From an uncultured Bacilli bacterium (GTDB taxonomy: Bacteria > Bacillota_I > Bacilli_A > RF39 > UBA660), in the NCBI GenBank assembly GCA_944363925.1, contig CALVVS010000004.1, positions 1-44,401 of the forward strand: a stretch of 44,401 nt of DNA, given 5' to 3'. Made by a program: the position numbers and the translations under genes. This document shows, one piece after another, positions 1 to 8,227 of the stretch. Position 1 is the first letter of the stretch. Every line of letters begins with the position of its first letter. The notes below the pieces were generated by a model that was not told the origin of the DNA, did not search any database, and worked only from the letters and a program-made list of their open reading frames with translations.

Positions 1-180
1 GTGACGAAAGATATTTTACAGATTCACATGTCTTTTTGCAATTGGAAAGTGTTGCACTTCAAATTTAAATTAACACAAGAAATAAAATTTGACTATAAAA
101 TTAATATTTGTTATATATAAACTTGCTTTTTGTATTTACTTTAAGTTACAATATAAATAAAGGAATATTATTTTTATACG

Positions 181-396
181 TTGAATTGGGCTGATACTTT
201 GTTTTATGTGATAGAGTCTATGTTAGAAGAGATTTTACAAGTGGTTTTACTAGCTATTATAATTTTTTTTGCGTGTTTTCTAATAAAGTTTCTTTTATAT
301 GATTTTCTCGAAAACCACTTTATTATAAATGTTTTAATAACTGTAGTTATACCACTATTAGTGATTGTATTTGAAATTATTACATTGTTTTTATAA
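181..396 (+). CDS. Small hydrophobic membrane protein, unknown
   Basis: This is a 71-residue protein starting at TTG, with AAAGGA about 14 bases upstream. Two hydrophobic stretches (about residues 17-42 and 47-71) suggest two membrane segments joined by a short acidic, aromatic loop. A possible promoter lies upstream (TTGTAT near 133, TATAAA near 155, spacing 16). I do not recognise the family. It sits in the accessory left end of the window, next to a nucleotidyltransferase and an integrase, so it is probably element cargo. The start codon and the gene itself are uncertain. Confidence 0.4.
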   Translation: MNWADTLFYVIESMLEEILQVVLLAIIIFFACFLIKFLLYDFLENHFIINVLITVVIPLLVIVFEIITLFL

Positions 397-433
397 AAGA
401 ATAACATAAAAATAATAAAGCAAATTAGCCTTA

Positions 434-1210
434 TTATTTTTTGTTTCTTGATTTAATTAAAACTCTACTACATTTAGGATTTAAAAAATATTCTCCCTTA
501 ACATAATTATATAAATCATTTATTATTTTAAGTCGTTCTTTATTAGATTTTGACTCATCAAGACAGCTATAATAAAGTTGGATAAATTCAACAGGAGGTG
601 TTACTTTAAAAATGGTATTACTATAAGTATCATCCCTATAAAAATCTAACACTTTGGAAGTTGGTATTTCTGGTAACCCATTTTTTTTATAATAAAATTT
701 TCTTATCTTCTCAACAGTTAAATGATATAAATGGATAAAATATTCATCATTTATTAGACCTAGTCTTTCTAAATCAATCATTCGATTATTTATAATAGCT
801 ATTTGTTCGTAGATTTCATTATCTGATAAGCCTTGAAGCGGGACACTATATAAATCTAAAATATAGTCCTGTAATTTTTTTATTTCGCCATTTCTATCGA
901 AAAGTACCTTTCCATGACCTATCATCGATAATAGTACATTTGATTGATTATGAAAATCACTAATTGCTCTACCGTATATATCTTCAAGTGGCTTTTCGAA
1001 ATATTCTATCCTAAAACCATCAACACTATCAACACCTCTAATAATTATTTCAGGGTTATCATTATTAAAGATAATGTGTAAATCTATATCAGATTGATCG
1101 TTATAAAAACCGGTAGAATAACTTCCGTAAAAAACTACACCTTCGCAGTTTTTATTTTCAAGATACCCCATTTTATTCAGAAAATCAACAATTGCATTTC
1201 TGAAATTCAT
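434..1210 (-). CDS. Nucleotidyltransferase-fold protein (MNT/antibiotic NTase-like)
   Basis: This is a 258-residue soluble protein. The ATG at 1210 is chosen because GGAGG (1219-1223 on this strand) lies 8 bases before it. Residues 29-43 carry the polymerase-beta-type signature: a G-S pair, then D41-x-D43, which binds Mg2+ and NTP. The C-terminal half is helical, as in aminoglycoside nucleotidyltransferases and in MNT proteins of HEPN/MNT pairs. The likely reaction is transfer of a nucleotide to a small molecule or a protein; the substrate cannot be told from sequence. No HEPN partner is adjacent. It reads opposite to the integrase genes and looks like cargo of the mobile region. Confidence 0.7.
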   Translation of the reverse strand: MNFRNAIVDFLNKMGYLENKNCEGVVFYGSYSTGFYNDQSDIDLHIIFNNDNPEIIIRGVDSVDGFRIEYFEKPLEDIYGRAISDFHNQSNVLLSMIGHGKVLFDRNGEIKKLQDYILDLYSVPLQGLSDNEIYEQIAIINNRMIDLERLGLINDEYFIHLYHLTVEKIRKFYYKKNGLPEIPTSKVLDFYRDDTYSNTIFKVTPPVEFIQLYYSCLDESKSNKERLKIINDLYNYVKGEYFLNPKCSRVLIKSRNKK

Positions 1211-1359
1211 ATTCCTATCCTCCAAATATAAATTAACATATTGGCAACCAAAAAAATCAAAACAATGTCTGAAATGACATTTATAATGTTCGAAATAAAA
1301 AAACTATAACTTTGAGTAACAAAATAAAGCATAAATACAAAAAAAGAAAGGAGTTTTAA

Positions 1360-1735
1360 ATGATAAAAAAAACATAATAGTCTTATACGGGCAGAAAGAA
1401 TTTTAAATAGTTTCAATAATAGTACTTATGATAAAAAAAATTTAGATGGTGTAATAGAAACCTTTAAACAAAAAGATAAACAAGGGTATGTTTTAAAAAT
1501 ATATAAAAGTTATGAGCCAGAGCAAGATGTGTGCTTATGGATATATGAAGAAATGAATAATAAAAAAATTTATACAATACAAGGAACACGTAGTAATTGC
1601 GATGAGTTAAACAATTATAGTGGTGTAGATTTAATTGTTAAAGAATATCCTATAAAAACAAATATAAAAAGAGAAATAGTGGCAGATTTAGTTGATAGTG
1701 TTTATTCATATTATAATAAAAAAATAAAACTATAA
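1360..1735 (+). pseudogene. Unknown ORF upstream of xis/int, frameshifted at its start
   Basis: An ideal start is present: AAGGAG at about 1349-1353, then ATG at 1360. The ATG frame stops after five codons. The coding frame (open 1365-1735, about 120 residues, hydrophilic) continues if the run of eight A at 1365-1372 were seven, giving M-I-K-K-H-N-S-L. Without correction the first in-frame start is GTG at 1529, giving 68 residues. It is followed at once by AGGGAGGG and the excisionase-like gene, so the three genes form a tail operon. The lesion may be a real mutation, transcriptional slippage on A8, or an assembly error. Family not recognised. Confidence 0.5.
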
Positions 1736-1748
1736 GGGAGGGAAAAAA

Positions 1749-2027
1749 GTTAATAAAGATACTTTAACACTAGGTCAATTAATAAGAAAAATTGGTGATT
1801 TAATAATTGAATATGAAAAAATAACAATTAATAATAACTGTACTCCTACCCAATTATTAAAAACTAAAGATGTAATATCAATGTATCCATCAATTACATT
1901 ATATTCGTTAAATAAAGCACTTAAAGAAGAAAGAATACCGGTTGTTAAAATAGGTAATCTTAACTATTTTAGGCAAGAGGATATAGAAAAATTTCTTACT
2001 TCAAAATCTTGGAGGAAGTATAAGTAA
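1749..2027 (+). CDS. Excisionase-like helix-turn-helix protein without a normal start codon
   Basis: The frame is open for about 92 codons. The C-terminal 60 residues look like a MerR/excisionase winged helix: a T-K-D-V-I segment, a predicted recognition helix, R-I-P-V-V-K-I-G, then a Y-F-R-Q-E-D-I helix. Proteins of this type load onto target DNA and steer integrase towards excision. A strong SD (AGGGAGGG, 1735-1742) ends 6 bases before codon GTT (1749), exactly where a start should be. No ATG, GTG or TTG occurs before ATG 1881, which would remove half the protein. Its stop overlaps the integrase start position by GTAA (2024-2027), suggesting an ancestral GTGA overlap. It may be inactive or start unusually. 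Confidence 0.55.
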   Translation, partial: VNKDTLTLGQLIRKIGDLIIEYEKITINNNCTPTQLLKTKDVISMYPSITLYSLNKALKEERIPVVKIGNLNYFRQEDIEKFLTSKSWRKYK

Positions 2028-3655
2028 GAAAAAAACAAACTGAAGAAGAAAAATTAAGAAAAAAATTAGAGTCGTTTGATATTAGTTATGAAGAAACTGT
2101 AAAAGTTGGTATAACATATGAACAGATAAAAGGTATTACCGAAGTTATACCTAACAAAGAATATGATATCAAGCCTACCACAGGTAAACGTTCAAAAAAG
2201 AAATTTTATGGTACACTATTAGGTGCAATTACATTTAAAAAAAAATTATCAGAGGCAAAAAGCGATGAAATCGAAGATGAAAAAGAATATAATAAAAAAA
2301 TATTAAAATCAGTAACATTAATAGAAGCAATAAATGATACAATTAACTATCTAAAAACATTAGCTAAAGAAACAGATTCAATTGATATCAATACAGTATC
2401 AGGGTATTATAAAAATATCAAAAAGCACATTATTCCTTATTTTGGCAAAAACAAAAAGATGTATGAAATTACTTCTGAATCAGTAAAAAAATTTTTGAAG
2501 CATTTGTTTGAAAAAAAGAAAACAAATAGTGATGATTTATTAGATGTTGAAACAGTAAAAAAAGTATATTCTGCTTTTAAATGGATAATCAAGTATAGTA
2601 GTCAAATAGCATCCCCTAGACTTATAGAACGCAATATCCTTAAAAATATGCGCTTTAAAGATCAAATTCCTAAAGGAAGATCCTTTAAACAAAAAAGAAC
2701 AAAAAATCATTCATTGGATAGATTATTGGAGTTAGTTGCAACAATAGATAAGCAAGCAAATATAAGATTAAAAACCCAAATTAATTTTGTCGCAGATGTA
2801 GGATGCCGAAGAGAAGAAATTTTAGGAGTAAAATGGCGGAATGTAAATTTAGATACGGGTGAAGTATATTATGATGAGGCAGTTACAGCTATGATTTCTA
2901 GAGAATTTAGTGAAGAATATAGTGGAACAAGAATAAAAGAATTAAAAAGTGATTATAGTTATAGAACTAATTTTTTAACACCATATACAATTAATCTTTT
3001 AAAGCAATTAAAACAATTTAAAGAAGCCTTAGGTTTATCTGTAGGTGATAATGATTATATCTTTACAAGATGGGATTGTGATGAAGTACTATCTCCTATA
3101 TCATTTTCAGATGAATATAAAACATTTCGAGATAAATTTGGATTTGAAGATATTCCTGCTCATGATATCAGACATATCATCAGTAACTTATTACAAGAAA
3201 AAGGGTATCCACCAGAATATGTTGCTCAATATTTAGGAAATACACCAAAAACATTGCTAAATTCATATACAGATATTTTAAACCACACACAAGAAAATAT
3301 GAGAATCACTATTAATGAAGCAACAAGAAACAAAAATAAAAGAAATTTTAACATTGAAGTGATTGCAACAATACTTAATAGCGATGGTAATTTAATAGAT
3401 GAAAGTAAAGAAAGTTATGATTTATTGGATTTCTTAAATGGAACTCATGTTAGTGCTAATAATCTTATGACTAGTATTTATGTTGCCCAAAAAACATTAT
3501 TAAAACAATATCCACAGCTTGAGGTTTTCTTGAGTAATAATCCATCTGAACTAAAGGGAAAAATAAAGACATTTAAAGCATTCAATAAACCACAATTTGA
3601 ATTGACTTATAATAGCACCATAGTTTCAGAAATTAGAAAAAGTTATACTATTTAA
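2024..3655 (+). CDS. Tyrosine recombinase/integrase, start codon lost (GTA at start position)
   Basis: The frame is open for 543 codons. It has a basic N-terminal arm, a SAM-like core-binding region (about residues 95-165) and a catalytic domain with Arg in C-R-R-E-E-I, Lys in E-L-K-S-D, H-D-I-R, and the nucleophile Tyr in L-N-S-Y-T-D. The usual second His (L-G-H) is Asn here (L-G-N). A C-terminal extension of about 100 residues follows. GGAGG (2011-2015) is well spaced from GTA at 2024, which overlaps the upstream stop; the first normal start is ATG 2459, which would remove the arm and much of the core-binding domain. It integrates or excises the element whose end is just downstream. Family call is firm; activity is doubtful. 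Confidence 0.8.
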   Translation, partial: VRKKQTEEEKLRKKLESFDISYEETVKVGITYEQIKGITEVIPNKEYDIKPTTGKRSKKKFYGTLLGAITFKKKLSEAKSDEIEDEKEYNKKILKSVTLIEAINDTINYLKTLAKETDSIDINTVSGYYKNIKKHIIPYFGKNKKMYEITSESVKKFLKHLFEKKKTNSDDLLDVETVKKVYSAFKWIIKYSSQIASPRLIERNILKNMRFKDQIPKGRSFKQKRTKNHSLDRLLELVATIDKQANIRLKTQINFVADVGCRREEILGVKWRNVNLDTGEVYYDEAVTAMISREFSEEYSGTRIKELKSDYSYRTNFLTPYTINLLKQLKQFKEALGLSVGDNDYIFTRWDCDEVLSPISFSDEYKTFRDKFGFEDIPAHDIRHIISNLLQEKGYPPEYVAQYLGNTPKTLLNSYTDILNHTQENMRITINEATRNKNKRNFNIEVIATILNSDGNLIDESKESYDLLDFLNGTHVSANNLMTSIYVAQKTLLKQYPQLEVFLSNNPSELKGKIKTFKAFNKPQFELTYNSTIVSEIRKSYTI

Positions 3656-3707
3656 AGTGTCCCAGAAATCCCAAATGCCCCAAATGTACCCAAATAAATT
3701 CAAAGAG

Positions 3708-3744
3708 ATACGATTTAAATCAAATTAAATCGTATTTTTTTTTT
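3708..3744. terminator. Hairpin with T-run after the integrase; likely element end
   Basis: An inverted repeat of about 10 bp (3708-3717 with 3726-3735, core ATACGATTTA) is followed by ten T (3735-3744). It terminates the integrase operon. It also overlaps the last codons of the oppositely oriented truncated gene, so it probably marks the junction between element and host DNA. Confidence 0.75.
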
Positions 3745-4468
3745 CCCATTTTTGACCATTATAAAACTTAAAAAAATCATTAAAAGATTTAATTACAATA
3801 ACCTCATCAATCTGATGAGTATTTAAAATATAATGTATAAGCATTTTTGCATTAGTCGTTTTTCCTGAACCTGCATCACCAGATAAAATAACTATATTAT
3901 TTTTTTTAATAGACTCTTTAAGCTTGTTAAAACATTTTGTCTCAACATAATATTTCCTTACATGTTCAATATTTTCATATAACCATATGCAGTTTCTATA
4001 AGGATCTTCATCATCAATCTCATCATTAGAAAAAATATTTATACTAGCCATTACCCTTTGTTTAAAATAATTTAAAACAGACTTGTATTTACTATTTCTT
4101 AAATAATTGTCGATATCTGCTCCATTAATAAAATCTGTATTATCAGTAATATAATCTTTAAAAATATTCAAAATTTCGTCTTTTCTCTTAGGTCCTAACG
4201 CCATTGAAATAATTAAAATATAACGGTCTGGATTGAGCTTTTTCACTTTAGCTAACTCTATATTCTTTAGTTCTCTTTTTAAAGTATTATAATTACTAAT
4301 ATGCTTGATTTGAACAATTATCTTTTGACCATTTAAGTTACCTCTAAGGTCAATTCCACTATCTTTGCCCTCTCCAAAGCATTCAAACTGGATTCCTTCT
4401 CTTATTTGAATGAGATCAGTACACATATTTGCAAAATCACTAGGACTAAGTAATGGATATTTATCCAT
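3725..4468 (-). pseudogene. Restriction-endonuclease-like + STAND ATPase gene, truncated after the P-loop
   Basis: This is a 247-residue reading frame with ATG 4468 preceded by GGAGTGAT. The N-terminal 110 residues look like an Mrr-type PD-(D/E)xK nuclease (G-I-D40-L, then V-Q53-I-K55). A P-loop follows at residues 197-205 (G-D-A-G-S-G-K-T-T), as in STAND-type NTPases. In that architecture the ATPase and sensor continue for several hundred residues; here the frame ends about 45 residues after the P-loop, in a poly-A stretch at the integrase-side hairpin. The intact gene would be a candidate anti-phage protein. The simplest reading is that the integrative element split it. Domain calls are from motifs only. 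Confidence 0.6.
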
Positions 4469-4669
4469 AAATCATCACTCCAATAAATTAAATATATTTT
4501 ATCACACTTAAAATATATTTACTATAAATTGCCATATCAATATTAAATCTTTGCTTAAATATTTCCATGAATAAAATAATAAAAAATGTTATAACATATA
4601 CTTTTATTAAAGAAAATAATAATTAGATAGAAAATATATCCACAAAACAATCACAAAATAAAAAATAAA

Positions 4670-4678
4670 TGATATAAT
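4670..4678 (+). promoter_or_regulatory. Extended -10 promoter for the SAM riboswitch-metK transcript
   Basis: The sequence TGATATAAT lies 11 bases before the riboswitch. No convincing -35 is visible. The rest of the stretch 4469-4669 is A+T-rich with nothing else I recognise. Confidence 0.6.
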
Positions 4679-4688
4679 ATATTTGAAA

Positions 4689-4770
4689 CCTTATAAAGAG
4701 TGATGGAGGGACTGGCCCTGTGAAATCACAGCAACCTATTTAAGTTAGGTGCTAAAGCCGGACGATAAGG
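4689..4770 (+). promoter_or_regulatory. SAM-I (S-box) riboswitch
   Basis: The conserved S-box core is present: AAAGAGTGATGGAGGGACTG at 4695-4714, then GGCCCTGTGAAA, CAGCAACC, and GGTGCTAAAGCC near 4748-4759. P1 closes by pairing CCTTAT (4689-4694) with ATAAGG (4765-4770). It binds S-adenosylmethionine. When SAM is abundant the downstream terminator should form and metK should be off. Placement directly before metK is the textbook arrangement. Confidence 0.95.
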
Positions 4771-4775
4771 AACCA

Positions 4776-4799
4776 AACAAGTTCCTCACTTGTTTTTTT
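4776..4799 (+). terminator. Intrinsic terminator of the SAM riboswitch expression platform
   Basis: AACAAGT (4776-4782) pairs with ACTTGTT (4788-4794), followed by a run of T. It lies between the aptamer and the metK SD, as expected for transcriptional attenuation. Confidence 0.85.
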
Positions 4800-4829
4800 C
4801 TTTATAAAGGTTTAAAGAAGGAGGAATTT

Positions 4830-5852
4830 ATGAAACTATATTCAAACGAAATTGTATTTCGTGGTCACCCAGATAAAGTATGTGACCAAATAAGTGATGC
4901 CCTTTTAGATGCTTATTTGAAAAAAGATAAATTATCTAGATGTGGTATCGAAGTAATGGGAGGTAAAAACAAAATATTCATCACCGGTGAAGTAACCTCA
5001 AAAGCCAATATCAACATAAATAAAATTGTCAAAAGAGTTTTAAAAGATATAGGCTATAAAACACACTATGAAATAATAAATAATCTAGGAATTCAAAGTA
5101 AAGACATTGCCTTAGGAACAAATGATGAAGTAGGAGGAGCCGGAGATCAAGGCATGATGTTTGGTTATGCTTGTAATGATACTAAAGAAATGCTCCCTCT
5201 CGCCCAAGTAATACTTCAAAAATTAAGTATGTGGTATGATCAAAAAAGAAAAAACTGCCCATATTTACTTCCAGATGGTAAAGCCCAAATAACAGGATAT
5301 TATGACGAAAACATGAAGCTAAAAAAGATAAAATACTTCACAGTATCATACCAAAACGATGAAAAACATAGGGATTATACTGATAACCTAATCAAAGAAA
5401 AATGCTTAGAAATATGTAGACAATATAATATAGAAATTGAAAACTTTTTAATAAATCCAACTGGTAAATTTGAAATTGGTGGCTTTGAAGGAGATGCTGG
5501 CTTAACTGGCAGAAAAATAGTTGTTGATAGTTATCACTCATTCGCCAAAGTAGGCGGTGGCGCCTTTAGTGGTAAAGATCCAAGTAAAGTAGATAGATCT
5601 GGCGCATATAAAGCTAGAGAAATAGCTAAAGAATATTTAAAAAAACATAACCTAAAATGGTGCCAAGTGCAAATTAGTTATGCCATTGGTCTTCCAAAGC
5701 CCCTTGCCATCTATATAGATAGCGATAAAGGAAAAATCAAAGTTCCAGAAAAACTATACGAAAACTGCACTCCAAAAAATATAATTAAAGACTTAAATTT
5801 ATATAATATATCTTATGAAGAAAAAGCTAAATTTGGACACTTCATAAATTAA
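4830..5852 (+). CDS. metK: S-adenosylmethionine synthetase, compact form
   Basis: The enzyme makes SAM from methionine and ATP in the cytoplasm. ATG 4830 follows AGAAGGAGGAATTT, a strong SD. Conserved motifs are G-H-P-D-K (residues 13-17), G-A-G-D-Q-G-M-M-F-G-Y, a G-G-F-E-G-D-A-G-L-T-G-R-K block and G-G-G-A-F-S-G-K-D-P-S-K-V-D-R-S. At 340 residues it is shorter than the usual 380-400, ending right after the G-H-F motif. The residue before G-H-P-D-K is Arg rather than the usual Glu. All visible ATP- and methionine-site motifs are otherwise kept. Regulated by the upstream S-box. Function is confident; the compact form is notable. Confidence 0.95.
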   Translation: MKLYSNEIVFRGHPDKVCDQISDALLDAYLKKDKLSRCGIEVMGGKNKIFITGEVTSKANININKIVKRVLKDIGYKTHYEIINNLGIQSKDIALGTNDEVGGAGDQGMMFGYACNDTKEMLPLAQVILQKLSMWYDQKRKNCPYLLPDGKAQITGYYDENMKLKKIKYFTVSYQNDEKHRDYTDNLIKEKCLEICRQYNIEIENFLINPTGKFEIGGFEGDAGLTGRKIVVDSYHSFAKVGGGAFSGKDPSKVDRSGAYKAREIAKEYLKKHNLKWCQVQISYAIGLPKPLAIYIDSDKGKIKVPEKLYENCTPKNIIKDLNLYNISYEEKAKFGHFIN

Positions 5853-5935
5853 AAAAATTCCATATTTTTCCTTCATAATTAGTCAAACTTGTTGTATACT
5901 ATAAAATAGTTAAAATTAAAAAAGTGGGTGGTATC

Positions 5936-6790
5936 TTGAAAAAATTAAAACTTATCATATTTATAACACTTCTCTCGTTTTTACCATTAAATATAGTCAA
6001 AGCCGATGAAGGCGTAGTCTATAGTCCAAGAACATGCTTTGGTAAAACCTATGCCACCCATAATAACCATTGGCACGAAGCCATCGAGCAAAATGGCCAG
6101 TATATCGCTACCGGTGCCCCAATTTATACTTACCCATGTAACCCGTCCAATGATCCAACATTAAAAACACTAACCATCAATAATAATAACATAACCATAA
6201 ATGAAAAAATGGAATTTACAACCTATGATGAAAATGCGACCATCATCGCTACTCCAAACAATCAGTCTGCTAAAATAGAATATGAACAAAATAAAAAATT
6301 AAACATAGGTGATAATCCAGTAACCATAAAAATAACTGGCGTAAGTGGTCTAACCAAAACCTATGAATTAAACATCATAAGAAAAAAAGTACTAAGTACA
6401 AATAATAACATCAAAAAAATAACCATCGACGGCCAGGAATATCAATTCAAAAATAACGTCATCAAAGATTTATTTATCACCTCAAACCAAAAATCATTAA
6501 ATATCAAAATAACCAAAGAAGATAAAACCGCCACAATAATCATAAAAGGTAATGAAAACCTAAAAGCTGGTGATAACACCATAACAATTATTTCAAAAGC
6601 CGAAAATGGTGATAAGCAAACCTATTATATAAAATTTCATAAAAGCATGGCTATAACCGATATCATAGGCACTATAATTGGAATATTAATATTAGCTCTG
6701 CCAATCATTATCATAATTGCCATTATCGCCCATAAAAATAAAAAGAAATATATCAATCATAGTAATCGTTATAAAAAATATAAACTATAA
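5936..6790 (+). CDS. Secreted, membrane-anchored protein with two cadherin-like beta domains
   Basis: I take TTG 5936 as start because GGGTGG lies 7-12 bases before it, giving 284 residues with a signal peptide ending near V-K-A-D (residues 1-21). After it comes a Cys/His-rich segment (C-F-G-K, H-N-N-H-W-H, a second Cys), which could bind metal. Two repeats of about 75 residues follow, each starting like K-T-L-T-I or K-K-I-T-I and ending in a T-Y-x-L/I-x-I strand, as in cadherin-like beta-sandwich domains (PF12733). A C-terminal membrane helix (about 242-264) and a basic tail anchor it. Probably a surface adhesin or structural protein; ligand unknown. A terminator follows directly. Confidence 0.75.
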   Translation: MKKLKLIIFITLLSFLPLNIVKADEGVVYSPRTCFGKTYATHNNHWHEAIEQNGQYIATGAPIYTYPCNPSNDPTLKTLTINNNNITINEKMEFTTYDENATIIATPNNQSAKIEYEQNKKLNIGDNPVTIKITGVSGLTKTYELNIIRKKVLSTNNNIKKITIDGQEYQFKNNVIKDLFITSNQKSLNIKITKEDKTATIIIKGNENLKAGDNTITIISKAENGDKQTYYIKFHKSMAITDIIGTIIGILILALPIIIIIAIIAHKNKKKYINHSNRYKKYKL

Positions 6791-6815
6791 TTCCACAAAA
6801 ATTGTGGAATTTTAA
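6789..6815 (+). terminator. Terminator after the cadherin-like protein
   Basis: ATTCCACA pairs with TGTGGAAT around a short A-rich loop, followed by TTTTA. It overlaps the stop codon of the upstream gene. Confidence 0.8.
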
Positions 6816-6830
6816 AATGCTAAAAAAATG

Positions 6831-6859
6831 TTGTACAAATGACAATATAATGATAAAAT
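6831..6859 (+). promoter_or_regulatory. Promoter of the acyltransferase gene
   Basis: The -35 is TTGTAC (6831-6836), the spacer is 17 bases, and the -10 is TAAAAT (6854-6859) preceded by TGA, making an extended -10. Confidence 0.65.
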
Positions 6860-6898
6860 TGTATATAGTAGGAAACTACTTAGAAGGAGGGGCAAAAA

Positions 6899-8164
6899 TT
6901 GAAAGAAAAAACAGTCAAAAAAAGAAATAGTGCAATTGAACTATGGCGATTCTTAATAGCTATTGCCATCGTTGGATTCCATATAGGCTTTATTATTGCC
7001 AATACTTGTAATGGCTCTAATGGTTATTATTTGGAATCATCAAACTGGTTCTTTGGTTCAAGTGAGGTACTATGGATATTTACCATAACTGCTGGATACT
7101 TCATGGTATCACACTTCAAAAAACGTAATGCCGATAAAGAATATAAAGAAAGAAGTGCCTCATCAAAAGCATGGGAATATACATGGTCAAGAATCAAAGC
7201 CTTAATTCCAGTTTTAATTATTGGCTATATACTAGGAGTAATTATCTGTACAAGTTTCTATTATCCAGATTATAATTTCCAACAAGTATGTACAATGATT
7301 ATCAATAGCTTTTGGGAATTCTTAGGCTTCCATGCCGCTGGACTTAGAAGTTTAGGCAATGAATTCTTTAATCTAAATGGACCACTTTGGTTTATTTCAG
7401 CTATTATCATCGTTGGCTATTTCCTATATTGGGGACTATGTAAAAACGAAGACTTCTTGTCAGGAATAATAGCTCCATTCATCTTTATCTTCTTAGGTGG
7501 TTGGTGGTGTTTTACTGACACTAGAGCTTCACAAACTGCATGGTCTACCTTTGGTGCACAAACAGCTTCTACAAATGGTACAGGAGGTTCAGCAACTGCC
7601 ACAACAGCTATATTCGGAATGAATAATGGTCTAGTATTTGTTCTAATGGGCATGCTTGCTGGAATAATGTTATACTACTTTATTCAAAAAGTTAAAGACC
7701 ATAAATTTACTTCAAGCGGTAAATTTGCTTTAACACTTCTATACTTAGTAGCTGGTGGCCTACTTCTATGGTATACCATTTATCCACCAACTTGGTTTGG
7801 CCTAGAAAGATGGACAGTTGCCTTATTATGTATCGTTGTTATTGGCTTAACCCTATTAAATAAAGATAGTATTACCCATGCCTTAAATAACAAATACATA
7901 AATGGAATATTAAGTTATCTTGGTAGTATTTCATTACATATCTATATGTTACACTACCCAGTAGCTATCTTCATCTTAAAAATGTTTGGACCAAATACGG
8001 CAACCACTACTTACTCTTTCTGGTCAGTATATATCCCAGCTGTATTAATTACAATTGTATTTAGTGCACTATTAAAAGAATTAATGGATATATTCAAAGA
8101 AGATAGAGAAGCAGCTAAACTTGAAGCAGCCAAAAAAGCAAAAAAAGAAGTTAAACAAAGTTAA
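6899..8164 (+). CDS. Acyltransferase 3 family membrane protein (OafA-like)
   Basis: This is a 421-residue protein with about ten hydrophobic segments. TTG 6899 follows GAAGGAGGGG. The N-terminus carries the family signature: R-N-S-A-I-E-L-W-R-F, then G-F-H in the first membrane helix (catalytic-type His). Such enzymes O-acylate cell-surface polysaccharides, peptidoglycan or lipids using an acyl donor from the cytoplasm. A Ser/Thr/Ala/Gly-rich loop near residues 200-240 probably faces outside. The C-terminus is a Lys/Ala-rich cytoplasmic tail. It has its own promoter and terminator, so it is a single transcription unit. The acylated substrate is not inferable. Confidence 0.85.
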   Translation: MKEKTVKKRNSAIELWRFLIAIAIVGFHIGFIIANTCNGSNGYYLESSNWFFGSSEVLWIFTITAGYFMVSHFKKRNADKEYKERSASSKAWEYTWSRIKALIPVLIIGYILGVIICTSFYYPDYNFQQVCTMIINSFWEFLGFHAAGLRSLGNEFFNLNGPLWFISAIIIVGYFLYWGLCKNEDFLSGIIAPFIFIFLGGWWCFTDTRASQTAWSTFGAQTASTNGTGGSATATTAIFGMNNGLVFVLMGMLAGIMLYYFIQKVKDHKFTSSGKFALTLLYLVAGGLLLWYTIYPPTWFGLERWTVALLCIVVIGLTLLNKDSITHALNNKYINGILSYLGSISLHIYMLHYPVAIFILKMFGPNTATTTYSFWSVYIPAVLITIVFSALLKELMDIFKEDREAAKLEAAKKAKKEVKQS

Positions 8165-8181
8165 AAAACTAACTTTGTTTT
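8153..8181 (+). terminator. Terminator overlapping the acyltransferase stop
   Basis: AAACAAAGTTA (8154-8164) pairs with TAACTTTGTTT (about 8170-8180) and continues into TTTTCTTT. Confidence 0.8.
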
Positions 8182-8227
8182 TCTTTATAATTAAAAAAAA
8201 CTGTGTTATCATAATATTGGTGATAAT

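Noticed and set aside
1-120. Open frame of about 39 codons from the window start
   Set aside because: Too short, no start context visible, and composition not clearly coding; it could be the end of a gene cut by the window edge.
1207-1416. Hydrophobic 69-residue frame on the minus strand
   Set aside because: No SD, TTG start, and overlaps the nucleotidyltransferase start and the frameshifted + strand gene; hydrophobicity follows from reading A/T-rich DNA on the opposite strand.
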